Source: Blepharisma stoltei (taxonomy: Eukaryota; Ciliophora; Heterotrichea; Heterotrichida; Blepharismidae). Taken from it: a DNA stretch of 64,000 nucleotides. The notes under the pieces are model-generated. The model searched no databases. It was not told the DNA's origin and saw only the letters and a program-made list of their open reading frames with translations. Each line of letters begins with the position of its first letter. The first letter of the stretch is position 1. Positions 1 through 12,151 of this stretch are shown in pieces. Position numbers and translations under genes: made by a program. The stretch is taken from NCBI GenBank assembly GCA_914767885.1, contig CAJZBQ010000037.1:248001-312000 (forward strand), read 5' to 3'.

Positions 1-1
1 A

Positions 2-2841
2 TTCCAAGCTTTTATGTTTGAATTTTTAAGAAAAAAGCATGCTTGCAAATCGGAGGTATTGGACATTGACGTCTCACCAATTGCTGAAGCTTTAAAGCTT
101 CCTAATTTTGAATATCTTTATAGGTCATTTCTATATGAATTTAAAAAAACCTCGAAAAAGGAATTCAACACAAGAGAACTTCATGCAGCGTTAAAATTTT
201 GTACTGAGTTTTTATATATTATTCGTGACATGAATAACTCACAGACAGAAACCACGAGAAGAAGGTTAGGTTAAGTTATTAAAGTCAGACGTCAGCCATG
301 CCCAAATCTACCAGGATGCATATCTCTTGAGCTTGCACTTGATTCTCGGCCCGAAGTCCGCCTCAGTTCGCCGTAGCCATAAGGTCAGGACTGTTGAGCC
401 AAAAGGCCAAGCTGACACGTTTCGCCATTTTAATGTATATAAGTCATGAGAAGAAATGCACAAATTTTAATGCAAAATGTTTTTTACCATGAAATTTCGA
501 GAGTATGTAGGAAGTCGTTTGAGTATTGGAAAGCTGGGGTTAATGATAAAGAATTTTTAGAAGATATAGTTGAATTTACACATATGACGTTTAAAATTCT
601 TGAAGAATACTCACAAGGAAAAGCTCTGACTGTAAGAACTGATAAACTGTCAAGAAAAAAGAAAAAAAAGGAAAAAGAAGGCGAAGAAGGCGAAGAAGAA
701 GAAGATGAAGAAAATCAAAGCCAAAATGAAGAGGACGAAGAAACCTCTTATCAAGAAAGGCAGCTTAATTTTGTTGTAGAATTTTCTTTACTGATTGACC
801 ATGATGTGATTTCAAAATATATTTTCTTGCTGAATGCGTTATGTGTTAATGCTAATACTGAATATTTAAAGTCTCTACTTCCAGTAGTGTGGTGGCACAA
901 GCGAATTGGGTGGGACTTCCATGTCTGGTAACTCTGAGCCCAGGCCGAAACCCCTGGTTTTCTCGGTAGTGGGTTGCCCTTTTTGTGTCCGCAGACATTT
1001 GCGGGCATCACCATTTCCAATTCAGTCCCTCGCCCTTAGGCCAACTGTATCTACCCTGGCTGGTGTCGTCCTTATTATTTTGGGACCCTTTTAACCGGAG
1101 GGACCGCCTTGATTCCACATCTAGCCTGCCTCCCCTTTTACCAGGTCATCCCTGAGTAAAAACTCAACCACTTCCGTGATTCGGGGCAAAGCCATCGAGA
1201 GCAGCCTGAGCAGAGAAATCACCCTGCTCCATTTTCGGGTACCCACTGGCTAGGGCGCTGCTGGGAAAAGGATTCACGATTAATTGCCCAAGGATCAGGC
1301 CACAAATCAGCGGGTCTGTGCTTAAGCCCATCGCTTCTGGGCTCCTGATATTGTTGGGCTATATCATTCCTCCTGAAAACCATGCCGGATATACATGGGT
1401 TACCGTCACACGAGAGGACGGGTCGGACGTCATACGCCATTTTATGTATATTATTTTCTTGCTGAAAAGATTCAAAGAAAATACAGACATGGTAAATATA
1501 CATGTGGTTTCATTTTTAGACAAAGTAATTAATGAGTGCATGGCGGATTGGGTTTTATTCCAAATGGAATACATAAATATTTTTGATGAAATTTTGAATG
1601 ATAAAACGTCAAAAAACAACCCGAAATATAAAGATATCTATCATTTAGTTAGTACTATTGTGACGAGATTTTTCGCCCTTTTTGAGAAAAATAGACTTTT
1701 AGTGGTGGAAAGCTTGTTCAAAATTAGTGATAAAAATATTAAAAATCAAATTTTGAGCAATTATGAAGGAATTTCAACTACGAATGCAGAAGACCAAGAT
1801 ATGGATGAAAATATATATTCTCAGCCAAATAAGGAAAAAAAGACAAAATGGGCTAGGGAAGAAGATGAAATTTTGATTGATAATTGGAATACTTTTAAAG
1901 ATCTTGAAAGTGTTTATGAAATATTAGCAGGCCTTTTAAAAGACAAAACTGCCCAGCAAGTCCAAAAAAGAGTCAAAGTATTAAAGCTGAACAAAGGAAT
2001 TGAGAAAGCAAAGCAAGCAATGAGAGAAATTTACTGTGAAGAAGATATCTATGACCTTCGAGACGCAGTCCCAAGAGCCTATAACAAATACGGAAAAGAC
2101 ACAATTATATCTGCAATTGAAAGCATTATGAAGGACTACCAAGTTTATTTAGAAGAAGTCAAAACTGGAGAATATGCTATCATTCCTATTACTATTGACC
2201 AATTCGAGCTCTACAACGACAAAGATTTTGGTGCTCTTTTAGTAAGTTTAGGTGCCAGGCCTCCAACTCAAGGTGAGTGGTGCTGGAGAGTTTCTAACAG
2301 CCTTGACGAAATTACTCATGCCTTTGAGAATCTAAAACTTATTAATGAAACCCAAGCTGAAGAAGAAAACGAAGAAGAATACACGTCAAACACAAATAAT
2401 CTCATTTATTCCCAATTAATGTCACAAACTGAAACAGCTGCCTCAACTTTAGAAGCAAACGCAGAAAATCTTGAAAAAATTAAAAAAGATAAAAAAAAGA
2501 AGAAAATTATGAAGGAAAAGAATAGAGAAAGGGAGAAAAATAATGAAAAAGTGAAAGAGAAAAAGAAGTCAGCAAAAGCGTTGAGGAGAGAAAGAGCACA
2601 AATGATAGAAGGCGAAGAAAATGGGGGAAATTTGCACGAAAAAATAGAAGAAATGATGGAAGAGAGCCCTGAAGAAGAGAATTATGAAATTCCAAGCGAG
2701 AAAAGAGAGGAATCTGATGGTGAAGAAAATGAATATAATGCAGGAGCTATGGCTTCTCTTTTTCAGAAAAGTAATCCAAGTCCTAAAAAGAGCGACTCTG
2801 AAGAAGAATGCACATATGCACCTGGAAGCTTGTTCAATTAA
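2..2841 (+). CDS. TIMELESS: TIMELESS/Tof1-like replication fork protection protein (5' partial, two retroposon insertions)
   Basis: Fork-protection complex subunit (Timeless/Tof1/Swi1 family, nuclear, pairs with Tipin/Csm3) by family knowledge. The frame enters from outside the window. Visible are the conserved block around QILMQNVFYHE, the EFTHMTFKILEEYSQGK block followed by a Lys-rich acidic linker (about 655-750), a helical block around KYIFLLKRF, and a C-terminal Myb-like segment near KKTKWAREEDEILIDNW. The tail is highly charged. Two retroposons interrupt it: removing 256-447 (repeat GAGAAGAA) joins TTRR to NAQIL, and removing 821-1452 (repeat ATTTTCTTGCTGAA) joins ISKYIFLL to KRFKENT. 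Both joins keep frame (192 nt; 632 nt with the observed frame change). Ends at TAA, 57 bp before a convergent gene. Confidence 0.88.
264..447 (-). mobile_element. Retroposon (SINE-like) copy 1 in TIMELESS
   Basis: GC-rich 184-bp insertion between two copies of GAGAAGAA (256-263 and 448-455). Read on the minus strand it has the family 5' end (ATTAAAATGGCGAAACG) and a 3' tail of TTAACC-type repeats. It breaks the coding frame with stops. Shortest full-ended copy in the window. Confidence 0.8.
835..1452 (-). mobile_element. Retroposon (SINE-like) copy 2 in TIMELESS
   Basis: 618-bp insertion between two 14-bp copies of ATTTTCTTGCTGAA (821-834, 1453-1466). Minus-strand 5' end is CATAAAATGGCGTATGAC; it shares short blocks (GGTAACC, TGTATATC, GGC..GGTTTT) with the copy at 17614-18079, so both belong to one subfamily. 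Short ORFs inside it are not conserved and are not called. Confidence 0.8.
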
Positions 2842-2897
2842 TGCCCTAATTACTATTTCTATATAATAGCCAATAGAAAAATTAACTATAACTTCCA

Positions 2898-4976
2898 TTA
2901 TCTTAACCCAAATCCTTCAGCGTTTTCTATTGCTAGCAATACCAATCTCCTCATCCTTTCTATATTCCCATACGCTGGCAACAATAAATGATTATAACAA
3001 GTCATGGCAGTCATCAGCCTTTCTGAGTCTCCCCCATTTCTTGACACCACAAATTTCATTGACCCAAGTCCATTAATTGGCGCTCTATCAGACCCTGTCA
3101 CAAATTTCAAAAACTGCTTCTTTTGGTTCTCGTTAAATGAATGGACTACTTCCCAGAACATCTGAATGGTTTCTGAGTCTCTTGAGTATCCTTCATATTC
3201 AGTGACTTTTTCTAATTCATGGAAATCCAGCACTGGGTTTCCACAAATAAGTAGCTCAAGCTCTTCTGGCTTGAACCATTGAATGACTTCTCCTCCACAT
3301 ACTTTCAGAAATCCACGCCTAAAAGCTTCGAATTTGTCTTTAATTCCGTCGTTAAGCCATCAGTTTGCATATTTCTCTACATATTCAGCCTTGTTTTCTT
3401 GGGTAACAAGAATTGAGCTGCCTCCTGGTATTAGCTCTTGGATGATTGGATGTCCAAAAGAAAAGGTTTCGACGGTAAAAGTTCTGCAGAAGGTTTCTTC
3501 CACGTTTCCTTCAAATTCCAATAGCTGCTCTAGCCCTTTGACTAAATCAGGGTCAAATTCTCGTAAATCTTCAATAGATGTAGCCTTGTTAAGAATTTTC
3601 TTATAGAGAGTTAGTGGTAGATGAAGGTCGAGGATGATGGAATTGTATATAGCCATCCCCAAGATTTTGCCTATAAGTTCAAAACTTGTATTTGGCTCAA
3701 GTGTGTTTGGATTGAGCCAAAGCAGCCTTTGGCTTTCATAATAGTTAAACATAGCGAAGCCAGGGCCGAATAATTCTTTTATGATCAATTGAAAGAATTC
3801 TTTGCGGACTCCGCCTTCATCTACACCATCTTCGCCTACAAAGTGGACTTTCAAAGGCTTTTTGATATTTAAATCTCCGCTGCTTAGTCTTGTCAATGCG
3901 TCTTCTATTAAATTATCTCTGCGGATTTCTAGATGAATAAAAGGGTCATCAAGCCCAAGCACGTACATTAATGAGCCCATTTCAATTTCTCGCAGCATTT
4001 GCTCTTTGCTTTCAAGCTGCAGAAATATTGATTTTGAATTTGAATCAAAAATCCATGGATAGCTTGCAAATGTAAATTCTTTGTCAAAATTCGGTTTATT
4101 TTTATTTTTTCTCTGTTTTGTTCAATATTTATATTCATTTTTTAGGTTAATTTCTTTATTGACAACTTCATTGTAAAATTCTTGATAATTAATTCTTTTG
4201 TATTTTTCATTTGAATTGTAAATTGTCTCCATAACTCTTATAGCCCAGGAAATCTCTAAAAGGTCTTTATTTCTAAGGTTTCTTAGGATACGAAGAGATA
4301 TGAATTGTTGGAGATGCCATAAAATAACTTGTAGGATTCTAGAATCTAATGTGTCAATAAGGTGTGAAAAATTTTCTAATAATTGTGGAGAACTGCATAA
4401 AACCGCATTGAGAAATATAAGAACGTGGTAGTTATCGATTTCTAAACCTTCTGGGACTGTCAGAAGCATCAAAGCTACACGTGGGTAATAAAGATTTCTA
4501 TAAGTTGTCAGTGAGTATTTCTTTACAGCACCCATTAGCCAATTTTTCGGCAAAACTCCTTTCTGTACAAGTCCATTCATTTTTGAAAGAATTTCATGAA
4601 ATCCGACCCAATCAACGTTTGGATTAGTCTCAGTAATATTTTCATTAATATAGAAGCTTAGGCCTAAAGATGAAATATCACTAAATACGTCAAAAATAGT
4701 TTGCGGGTCTTGATTTATTAGTTCTGACGCAGAAAAATAAGGGGTAAAAGTTTCGCAGAATATAAAGTCAGTCGATTTTTCTAGATCTCCATCAGGAGCT
4801 TGTTTTGCAATGTTTAAGAGATTTAAAGCGGTCAGGTTTGGGTTAGTTCAGAATCCTTTTCTTATCTGATTGCAGTATTTGTTTAAACACATTTGTCGTC
4901 CGCATCCGTTTGTGGCTTGGATGAATGCTCTTTTGAAATTCGCTGCAACTCGATCTTTTATTTCCGCTTCTGACAT
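2898..4976 (-). CDS. UBE3A: UBE3A-like HECT E3 ubiquitin ligase with AZUL zinc finger
   Basis: E3 ligase that forms a thioester on a HECT cysteine before transfer to substrate. It is one continuous frame of 692 aa only if TGA is Trp; at least four in-frame TGAs occur, for instance in YANWWLND near 3358. The N-terminus carries the AZUL Cys pattern (NGCGRQMCLNKYC), a combination with HECT that is typical of UBE3A. HECT spans roughly residues 320-692, with VGEDGVDEGGVRKEFF, TGSDRAPI and the catalytic Cys in AMTCYNHLLLP near 2985. Start chosen at MSEAEIKDR; an upstream ATG at 5090 would add 38 hydrophobic residues that do not look like the family. No elements interrupt it. Confidence 0.9.
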
Positions 4977-5259
4977 TTTATTATAGAATAGATTAAAATT
5001 ATAAATGCCCTGAATTTTATTTATGAATAAAAGCAATGGATTTAAGAAAAATCCTTTAAAAAGCCTAATTTTTATTATATTATTCATCAAAAATGACTTA
5101 ATAAAGTAGTAATATAATATTATAGAACCCTAATTGACTGCAATTAAAAAATAAAGTTCTTTTATCGGTTATTATCTATGAAAAACTAATTAAAACGAAA
5201 ACCAATTAATTAGTTGCTTTATATAAATATTTCAAGCCCAATTGCCTAGCGCTTTAGCT

Positions 5260-5910
5260 TTACAACTCCTTTGCAGGGCATTTTTTAGGCATCTTTCCTT
5301 TTGTTATAAATGATATTTTTTCTTGAACTTGCTTATAATCCTGGACCGCCATATCTTTTTCACTCTTTTCTAAAAACAAAAAGCTCTTATTTTCTTTTTT
5401 ACGTGAATTTTCAAATAAAGATCTCGCTTTTTGATGATACTTTTTATACAGCCCAATAGCGTGACTTGATTTTTCCTTTTCATTTTTCACGACTGCAGAT
5501 ATTTTATTGATGCAGTCTTCGCTTTTTAATATTTTTTCTAATGAATTTTTGGTTTTTAAATCTCGTGTGCTATCATTTGAGGAATTTCGAGAAGAACAAT
5601 CTCTCTCACATGAGTTATTAAGGTTATCATCAGACCTAAAGCAAACAGACTGAGGGCGAGATGACAGTCTAGCTTCTCTTAGCTTTTGTCTTGCCCTTTC
5701 AGGAGTCGGCTGGTTATAGACTTTAGATATGTGAAGATATGGAAGCGGAGGCCGATCAATCATCTTGATTTCAGGGTATTTTTCTTTTTTCAGATTATAA
5801 GGCTGAAGCTTTCTGGCACGATAAATTATATCATCTGGGATTTTATTTGGATTGGCTTTGATTGTTTTAGCGAGATCGCGAAAAGAGTTGTTCATGTCTC
5901 TATTAGCCAT
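5260..5910 (-). CDS. Hypothetical basic protein, 216 aa
   Basis: Family not recognised. The ORF is uninterrupted, Lys/Arg/Ser-rich and without membrane segments or signal peptide. A proline-containing stretch (KMIDRPPLPYLHISKVY) is followed by a low-complexity Ser/Asn region and then a helical, charged C-terminal half. It begins at ATG 5910 and lies in AT-rich DNA flanked by AT-rich intergenic DNA on both sides. Coding is supported by length, codon composition and the absence of an overlapping better frame. A cytoskeletal or ciliary role is possible but nothing shows it. Confidence 0.6.
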   Translation of the reverse strand: MANRDMNNSFRDLAKTIKANPNKIPDDIIYRARKLQPYNLKKEKYPEIKMIDRPPLPYLHISKVYNQPTPERARQKLREARLSSRPQSVCFRSDDNLNNSCERDCSSRNSSNDSTRDLKTKNSLEKILKSEDCINKISAVVKNEKEKSSHAIGLYKKYHQKARSLFENSRKKENKSFLFLEKSEKDMAVQDYKQVQEKISFITKGKMPKKCPAKEL

Positions 5911-6194
5911 TTACAATTATAATTGCTCAGTTATTTAATGCTAATCAAATCTGAAAAATAAGACAAAGAATAGTGATATATGTTTGTGAGCAGACAAAAG
6001 TAATTATTAATCGCCACATAAACTAATAATTTACATTCTTTTTAAGTTAGAAAATCTTAAATAGCCAGCTAAAAATAAAATTGTTTTAGCTTATATTTTG
6101 CCCAGAAGAAAACATTATAAATCATACTTTTTCAATATTTTATCAAAACGAAAAGAAATCTTAATAAACCAAAAAATAGATTCAATTTGAGTCT

Positions 6195-6914
6195 TTAGTT
6201 TTTAGAAGGCTTAGGCTCATTAAGAACTTCTTCTACAGCACGCTCAAGTGCTCTTCTAGTGACTGGATAAAAATTAAGACGCTCTTCCAAACTTAGTCTT
6301 CTTGAATTTCCGACTGGAACATCATCCCCATGCCAAATAAGCAAATAAGTGCAAGGGACTGCTGTCAAAATTAAGGAAGAAAGCCATCTCTGCCTCCCCC
6401 CTTTAAAATGGAACAAATATAGGCAAATTTCGATTTTTTGGGTACTTTAAATTGGAACAATTTTTTTAATGTGTGCAAAAATACTATTTTTTAAAATTAG
6501 TTTTGATCTAATTAAAGAAAAAAAGTTAAATTATAATATTATTTAAACAGTTTCACACGAATAAATTAACTTTTTGAATTAATTCTTTATAAAAACAAAT
6601 TAAGATTCAAAATATTGGATTCAATTTATATTTTTTTAGTTTTAAAATAATTAATTGAAATAGAATTTTTCCTTATAATTTTAAAGGGGGGAGTGAGCTT
6701 TAATTCCGTTTCTTGTACAATAAGCATAGCTCCAAAGTCCGAATCCATAGCAGAGAGCCATCTTAAAGTTAAACCAAAATCCTTTGGTACTATCTTTTCC
6801 GTAATACTCATTTCCAGTGTAATATTTTACTTCCCCCATACCGCGAAGACCTTCTACAACTTGCCCTTCTTCACGGTTTGATGGCCTGGCATATAGTTTC
6901 CAAATCCCTGACAT
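6195..6914 (-). CDS. Small two-TM membrane protein interrupted by a MITE
   Basis: About 138 aa once the 303-bp family-B MITE (6394-6696) is removed. The frame is continuous across the join, giving NGIKA-Q-RWLSSL. Two hydrophobic segments are seen (around FKMALCYGFGLWSYAYC and WLSSLILTAVPCTYLLIW), followed by a charged C-terminus. Start MSGIWKLYARPSN at 6914. The layout (small, two TM, aromatic-rich) resembles accessory subunits of mitochondrial complexes, but I do not recognise a family and make no functional claim. Confidence 0.6.
6394..6696. mobile_element. MITE family B, 303 bp
   Basis: Termini CTCCCCCCTTTAAAATGGA and its inverted copy ending GGGGGGAG. Flanking triplets are TGC (6391-6393) and TGA (6694-6696), that is a slightly decayed TNA target repeat. 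Removing it restores the frame of the small membrane protein. Confidence 0.75.
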
Positions 6915-6935
6915 TTATAGTATTGATAAATAATC

Positions 6936-7470
6936 TCAACTTAGCTTAAGTAGACAGGCTCGCGCTCTTAATTTTAACGCAATCACCGAAGATCCCTTGG
7001 GGGATTCATCCGCTTTGCAACCTTCCTTCCGTCGGGTCTCCTCCTTGTCTCTTGTAAAAGACTCCAGTGTTGAGTTTGGCAGATTACGGGTTTGTGCGGC
7101 CTCCTGAGGCTGAGGGAAAACGAAGTTGGCATTCCGAAATTCCAAAAAATGAGCCTATCGGCAAAAGGATAAAGTCCAGATCCTGGGACGTAACGCCCAC
7201 TTTCACGCTAGGCAGTTGCCTGATTGGTCTAGGTATTACCTGTAGACTTTGCTGGGCTTGCCCTTTCCAAATCTGAACCTCCTTTCCTTGGAGGGTAAAA
7301 GCCAGTCTTGAAGTTGGACTTGGGCCAGGCTCTGCCTCCTGCAGAATTGATTACCGTGGCATTACCGTCCATTTTAAGCTAGAAAAACCTTGCCGGATAT
7401 AATTAAAATACGAGTCGAGGATGTATGGCCGTGAGGCCATACCTAGACGAAGACGCCATATTTTAATTAC
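6936..7470 (-). mobile_element. Retroposon (SINE-like) copy 3, intergenic
   Basis: 535-bp GC-rich block between two 14-bp copies of ATTGATAAATAATC (6922-6935, 7471-7484). Minus-strand 5' end AATTAAAATATGGCGTC. ORFs inside are short and not conserved. It sits between divergent genes, so it gives no frame test, but the long target repeat is clear. Confidence 0.78.
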
Positions 7471-7741
7471 ATTGATAAATAATCAAATAATTTTTTATTC
7501 AGCTAATAGGCGACGAATTAAAGATTGATTATTTATTTTAAACATTTATTATATAAAAATTTTGAAGGTATAAGAATCAATAATGAAAATTTGCCTGGAA
7601 AATAAATAATTTAAGCGCTTTATCTAATTATGTTACTTAAATACAAGAAAATAAATAATGATCTTATATATTTGATTTTTTATTATAAAATAATCAATTT
7701 TCAATCATTTAAATTAATCGCAAAATAATTATTTTGAACAA

Positions 7742-8660
7742 ATGAAGCTGAAGAAAAACGGTTTTAGCCCTCCTTATCATACTTTTCAGCTTTCCAGCTG
7801 AGTAGCAACTACTTTAGAACTATTAATATCAAGCCTATGTATCGCCCCATTTCTTAGCAAACCTTTGACTTATGTATTTTGTTTTTCCTATTATCCAATT
7901 CAGATCCTTGAAATTATTATTGGGATCTTTGCAACCTTATCAGATCCATCAATTAATAAAGAATCGTAAACTTCAAATTAGTTCAACTTTGACTAGAACA
8001 AATTTCTATTGCACCATATGCAAAATGCATGTGAAGGAGGATACAAAACATTGCGCTACATGTCTCAGATGCGTTGATAGATTCGATCATCATTGCAAAT
8101 GGTTAAACAACTGTGTTGGAAGAAAAAATTATAAGATTTTTATATGTTTGCTGCCAGTTGTAAGCTTGACACTTGTCGATTTGATAATTTTTAAACTTAT
8201 AGTTATTGTCAATGGATTTTTATATGGAGTTGGAATTGACCAGAATCTTGAAAATTTAATTTTGGCTGTGCTTGTTTTATTTTTAATTATAGATACATTG
8301 GGGCTTATTGGAATTATTTATCTACAAATGCTTCATTTTTGACTTTGAGTAAATGGAATGACTACATATGAGTTTATCGTTAAAAAAAAGAAAGCGAAAA
8401 AGATTCAAAAAGTGAAACCGAAATCTTTGACATCTGAAAACAGCTTAAATGATTATGAGTCTGCAAGAAGCCATCATAAAGAATCCAATATCCCTGAATT
8501 GGAATTTCTTTATTTACAACATCAAAAGAAAAATCAAACTTTTCAAGAAGGCGGTAACGACACAAGTTATATCGAAATCAAGCCACCGATGAGCACACGA
8601 TATAGTGCTGGAAAAGGCTTTCACATCCAAGACCCAGACTTAAATGATACCATAAATTAA
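7742..8660 (+). CDS. DHHC-type palmitoyltransferase
   Basis: Protein S-acyltransferase of endomembranes. 300 aa after removing a 16-nt intron (7966-7981, GTAAACTTCAAATTAG), which joins SINKES to STLTRTNFYC. The Cys-rich domain reads YCTICKMHV..HCATCLRCVDRFDHHCKWLNNCVG, with the catalytic DHHC intact. TM helices flank it (one pair before, one pair after near ICLLPVVSLTLVDLIIF and LAVLVLFLIIDTLGLIGII). The TTxE motif follows as GMTTYEF. Two in-frame TGA codons (HFWLW) are Trp. The cytosolic C-terminus is Lys-rich then polar. Confidence 0.93.
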
Positions 8661-8695
8661 GTTTCCAAATCAGACTTTTCAGAAGGTTATTATAA

Positions 8696-11360
8696 TTACC
8701 CATCATAAGGTCTTCCGCTAAGAGCTTCCTGCTCTTTTTCTTGTTTAATTTTGGTCTTTATCGCGACCCAATCAATTTCGATTTCTCCGAACTGTTTAAA
8801 CTTTTCTAGCATTTCCTCTCTTCCAGAAGACTCTAAAAATTTCTTTCGGTACCCAATGACAGTGTCTATATGCTTTTTATTTGCTAGGGCTATTTCTAGA
8901 GCTCTTTCCCATTTAAACAACCTTATATTCATTTTAATAGCTCTGTAGTACAGTCTTGCCTGCAATAAAATTTGTTCAGCTTCTTGTGACCTTTTACAAA
9001 ATAGCGCAAGCTCTGCGTTCCTGCCAGCTTCTGAAGGGATTGTTTTCACATAATTTATAAACTGGACTTTATCAACTTCATCTATAGCTGCTAAGGCAAT
9101 TTCAGCTGTATTTAATTCTCTTGCATGAAGTGACATAGCCCCTAAGCATGCCCAAAGTGTTGGGTCTTTCACAAATCTGCAGAGTCTTATAGCTTTTTCC
9201 CATTGACCTCTGTCACTGTTCTCATATAATAAAGCTGGATAAGGCGAAACGGAGAGTGTGGCAACTCTACCATCAATTCTTCTTACAGTTATCAAAGACC
9301 CTGTAAAGCTATCAATCACACACATTTTTCCGACTTCATTTGAAACGTCTCTTGAAAATCGTGAAAGTTGAAGTAAGTCTTTATCAACGTAAACTACATT
9401 AGGATAATACCAAACATAAAGTTTTCCATCAGCAATTGCTGCTAGCATATCACTTTTTTCATTCCATTTGAAAGAGTCGACCATTGAGCACAGTTTAGTT
9501 ATTTCACTTTTGTGGACTGAAGTAAGCAGCAAGTCACGATTGCTGTCCATAATGCAGAGCTTGCGCTCTGCAGCGTGATCTACTTGATTGGCAGCCACTT
9601 CAAGGATTTCTAGATTATGCTCAATGTTTTGGGAGAGGGCCTTGCCTGAAATAAGGTCAAAAAGTCTAACTCCCCCCCCTCCGTGAGTGAACAAAACCAT
9701 TAGAAAAATCGCTATTTTTTGCCCAAAAACCCCACCCTCCGTGAGTGAACAAAATTTTTTTTAATAGAAAAATTTTTTTATGGAAAAAAGTTTTAATATA
9801 TAAATGATAATTAGTATAATGAAATATAGAGCTAATTCTGTTTTTAATTTTAAACAAATTGCTTTTTAAAAACATAAATTTTGCAAATTGAATTAATATT
9901 TTGCTTTCCAATTTTTGCGAATTAGGATTTTTTTAAATTTCGAAAAAAAATATTTTTTATAAAATTTATATATAAATTTTTTTTAAAAAAAAAAAATTAA
10001 CCCCCCTCCGTGAGTGAACAAAATTTTTTTGTTCACTCACGGAAAGGGGGGGTGGAGTAAGCATCTTTGCGTTTGCAGTATCTACTACAGTGACTATATC
10101 TGTTGAAAGCGATATAGATTTATTGCTCAAAAACTCAACTCGGAGTCCTTGAAACTTAGGGCTGCTCATCTGACGTGCTTCATAGTTATATATTTGTATC
10201 CCGTTAACTAAATCTACCAGTGCGAAATACTTACAGCCTAGCACAATCAAGCTTGCAGGCTCTCTAATATCAAATCTGCTTGGAGTCTGCCAATTCTGTA
10301 CATCATATATTGAACATTGTGTTGTTGTAGTCACCACCAAATGCTCATATCCCAAGGCAAAATTGATAACCCTATCTCTAAACTCAAGCTCTTCACTGAT
10401 CTCATGAATAACATCCACAACGTATATTTTATTATCTTCCTGCAATTGGATTTCCACATTCTGCCAGGATGTCTTTTTATCTACTAGATATCCAAAAACA
10501 GTTGCCCCATTACCTCCTCCACCTGCCAGCATAGTCCCATCCCAGCTCCAAGCTAAATTCATAATCGACCCTGTCTTTGGCTTAACCAGAGAATAAGTCC
10601 ACCCAGTTTTATCACAAAGTCTCAGCATATCAAAAGCCCCTACCGCAAATAAATCTCCATTAGGCGACCACGAAACAGAAGTAATTACATACTCATATGG
10701 TGACGAGCTGAATAAGTTTCTGCCAAAAGTGTCCCAAATTTTGTATTTGCAGTCCTCCCCTCCAGAAATAATTAAATTGTTGGAAGGATTCCAGTCAACC
10801 TTGAGCACGCAGCCTTCATGAGCTTTCCATTGAAGCTGCTTCTGTCCTGCTTGGATATGCTTAATATAAATGTTTTTATGGGAGGAGTACAATACTTGGT
10901 CTGATGCTGGAGACCATGCCAGAGAAAACACCGACCTGTCAGTCTGTGCAATAGCAGACCTCAGATTTCCAGTTTTGGCCCAGATTTTGACTTGGCCGTC
11001 TTCTCCTGCTGTAGCAATGGTAGAAGCGTCATAGCTTCATTTGATTGCAATGACAGCTCCCTTGTGAGCTTCCGTTACGTGTCTTTCAACTCTTCCAGTT
11101 TTGCTGACGATTTTAAAACTACCGTCAACACATGCGATGGCTAGTGTTTCTGAGCTGCCTCTAGCTGCTGGCTGCCACGAAATATCATTAACAGGGATGT
11201 CTAATGAAAAAGCTATGTTTAAAAACTCTCCATTAATGTCTCAGACGATAACAGTGTTATCGTCTGAACATGTATAAAGCTCATTTGACGAAGTCCAGCC
11301 GACTGCAGTCACCATTTCCTTGTGCCGGCTGTTTTCGGGTTGCTTGATTTTCAATCTCAT
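8696..11360 (-). CDS. IFT80: IFT80 intraflagellar transport protein
   Basis: IFT-B component needed to build cilia. WD40 repeats fill the N-terminal half (MRLKIKQPE.., GGEDCKYKIWDTFGRN, LRLCDKTGW, ISSPKFQGLR-type IFT80 signature as MSSPKFQGLR) and a TPR/alpha-solenoid fills the C-terminal half (ISPYPALLYE-like SPYPALLYENSDRGQWEKA, NMRLFKWERALEIAL). About 757 aa, near the usual family length. A 391-bp family-A MITE (9670-10060) interrupts it; removal joins DTANAKML to RLFDLISGK in frame. In-frame TGAs are Trp. Start ATG at 11360, 30 bp from the TMEM147 stop, a very short gap. Confidence 0.95.
9670..10060. mobile_element. MITE family A, intact 391-bp copy in IFT80
   Basis: TAA target repeats (9667-9669 and 10058-10060). 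The terminus CTCCCCCCCCTCCGTGAG is repeated directly about 55 bp inside, and at the far end a direct copy is followed within a few bases by its inverted copy (10005-10057), forming a hairpin of about 16 bp stem. Reference copy for family A. Confidence 0.85.
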
Positions 11361-11390
11361 GCCGCCTATTTATTATAAGCCTATTTAATA

Positions 11391-12053
11391 TTAAAGTATT
11401 GCTAAGTCTACTAAAAGTTTTGTAACGAGCACAAGGATTATTGAAAAAGCCCCTTCAAAAACCAAAGAGCCCCAGATTCCTATAAAGTGTTTTATAAGCA
11501 GCACTTCTTTTGAAAGAGGAAAAATCAGGACTTTGACTGATATGAGAAGCCAGGCAATTAGTCGCTCTGGCTTGTTTCCATTGACAGTGACCCACACTAA
11601 GCACGCAAATGCAATCATTTGGCCGATTTCGCAGTTAGCAAGAATTGATTTTTGGATGAAATCTCATGAAAATTCACTTTCTTTGGAAGTTGAGATGATG
11701 CTTATTAGATATCCTGCAATAATTTTAGCAGAAGCCCAGCCTAAGCCTGCGCTTATCATTTTGATGTTCTTGTCACCTATTTTTGTTGACCTCCACGAAA
11801 AAATCGCTTGCAGAATAAAAACATCAACGAAACCTGCTAAGCCTGTAATTAATTCTGCATAAATAGGTCTTGATTCTTTTAATTTAGTATTAAAATCAAT
11901 AAAAATCAAGCTAAACATTGCACTTATTATATATCCGACAAACCCAGATATCAAAGTTCGAACCCCATATAACCGAAGCCTTGTTGTTCTAAAAATAATA
12001 AAAATTGGTCCAAAGCTGAGAATAAAGCAATTAATTAGGTGCAAGACGTCCAT
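11391..12053 (-). CDS. TMEM147: TMEM147-like ER membrane protein
   Basis: Subunit of the BOS (Nicalin-TMEM147-NOMO) complex associated with the ER translocon, by family knowledge. 220 aa, close to the usual length of about 224, with seven hydrophobic segments. Diagnostic parts: MDVLHLINCFILSFGPIF at the start, SAGLGWASAKII, and the FSWDFIQKSILANCEIG loop, in which TGA encodes the first Trp. The start was placed at MDVLHL (12053), not the upstream ATG at 12089, to match the family N-terminus. No elements inside. Confidence 0.85.
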
Positions 12054-12151
12054 ATTATTTTTATTGTAAGCGGAAAAAATAAAGATCACTTGATTTTAAT
12101 AGGATTTATTTATATCAAATTTAAATAAATCAAATTCATCATGAAATATAA

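Noticed and set aside
751-1503. Several ORFs of 60-94 codons on both strands inside the retroposon at 835-1452
   Set aside because: They lie wholly or mostly in a GC-rich element, have no protein-family look, and are not shared by the related copy at 17614-18079.
9666-9911. Read-through ORF peptides with a recurring FTHGGGG-type sequence at element borders
   Set aside because: They are translations of the family-A terminus (G/C run plus CACTCACGG) and recur wherever that MITE interrupts a gene; not a protein motif.
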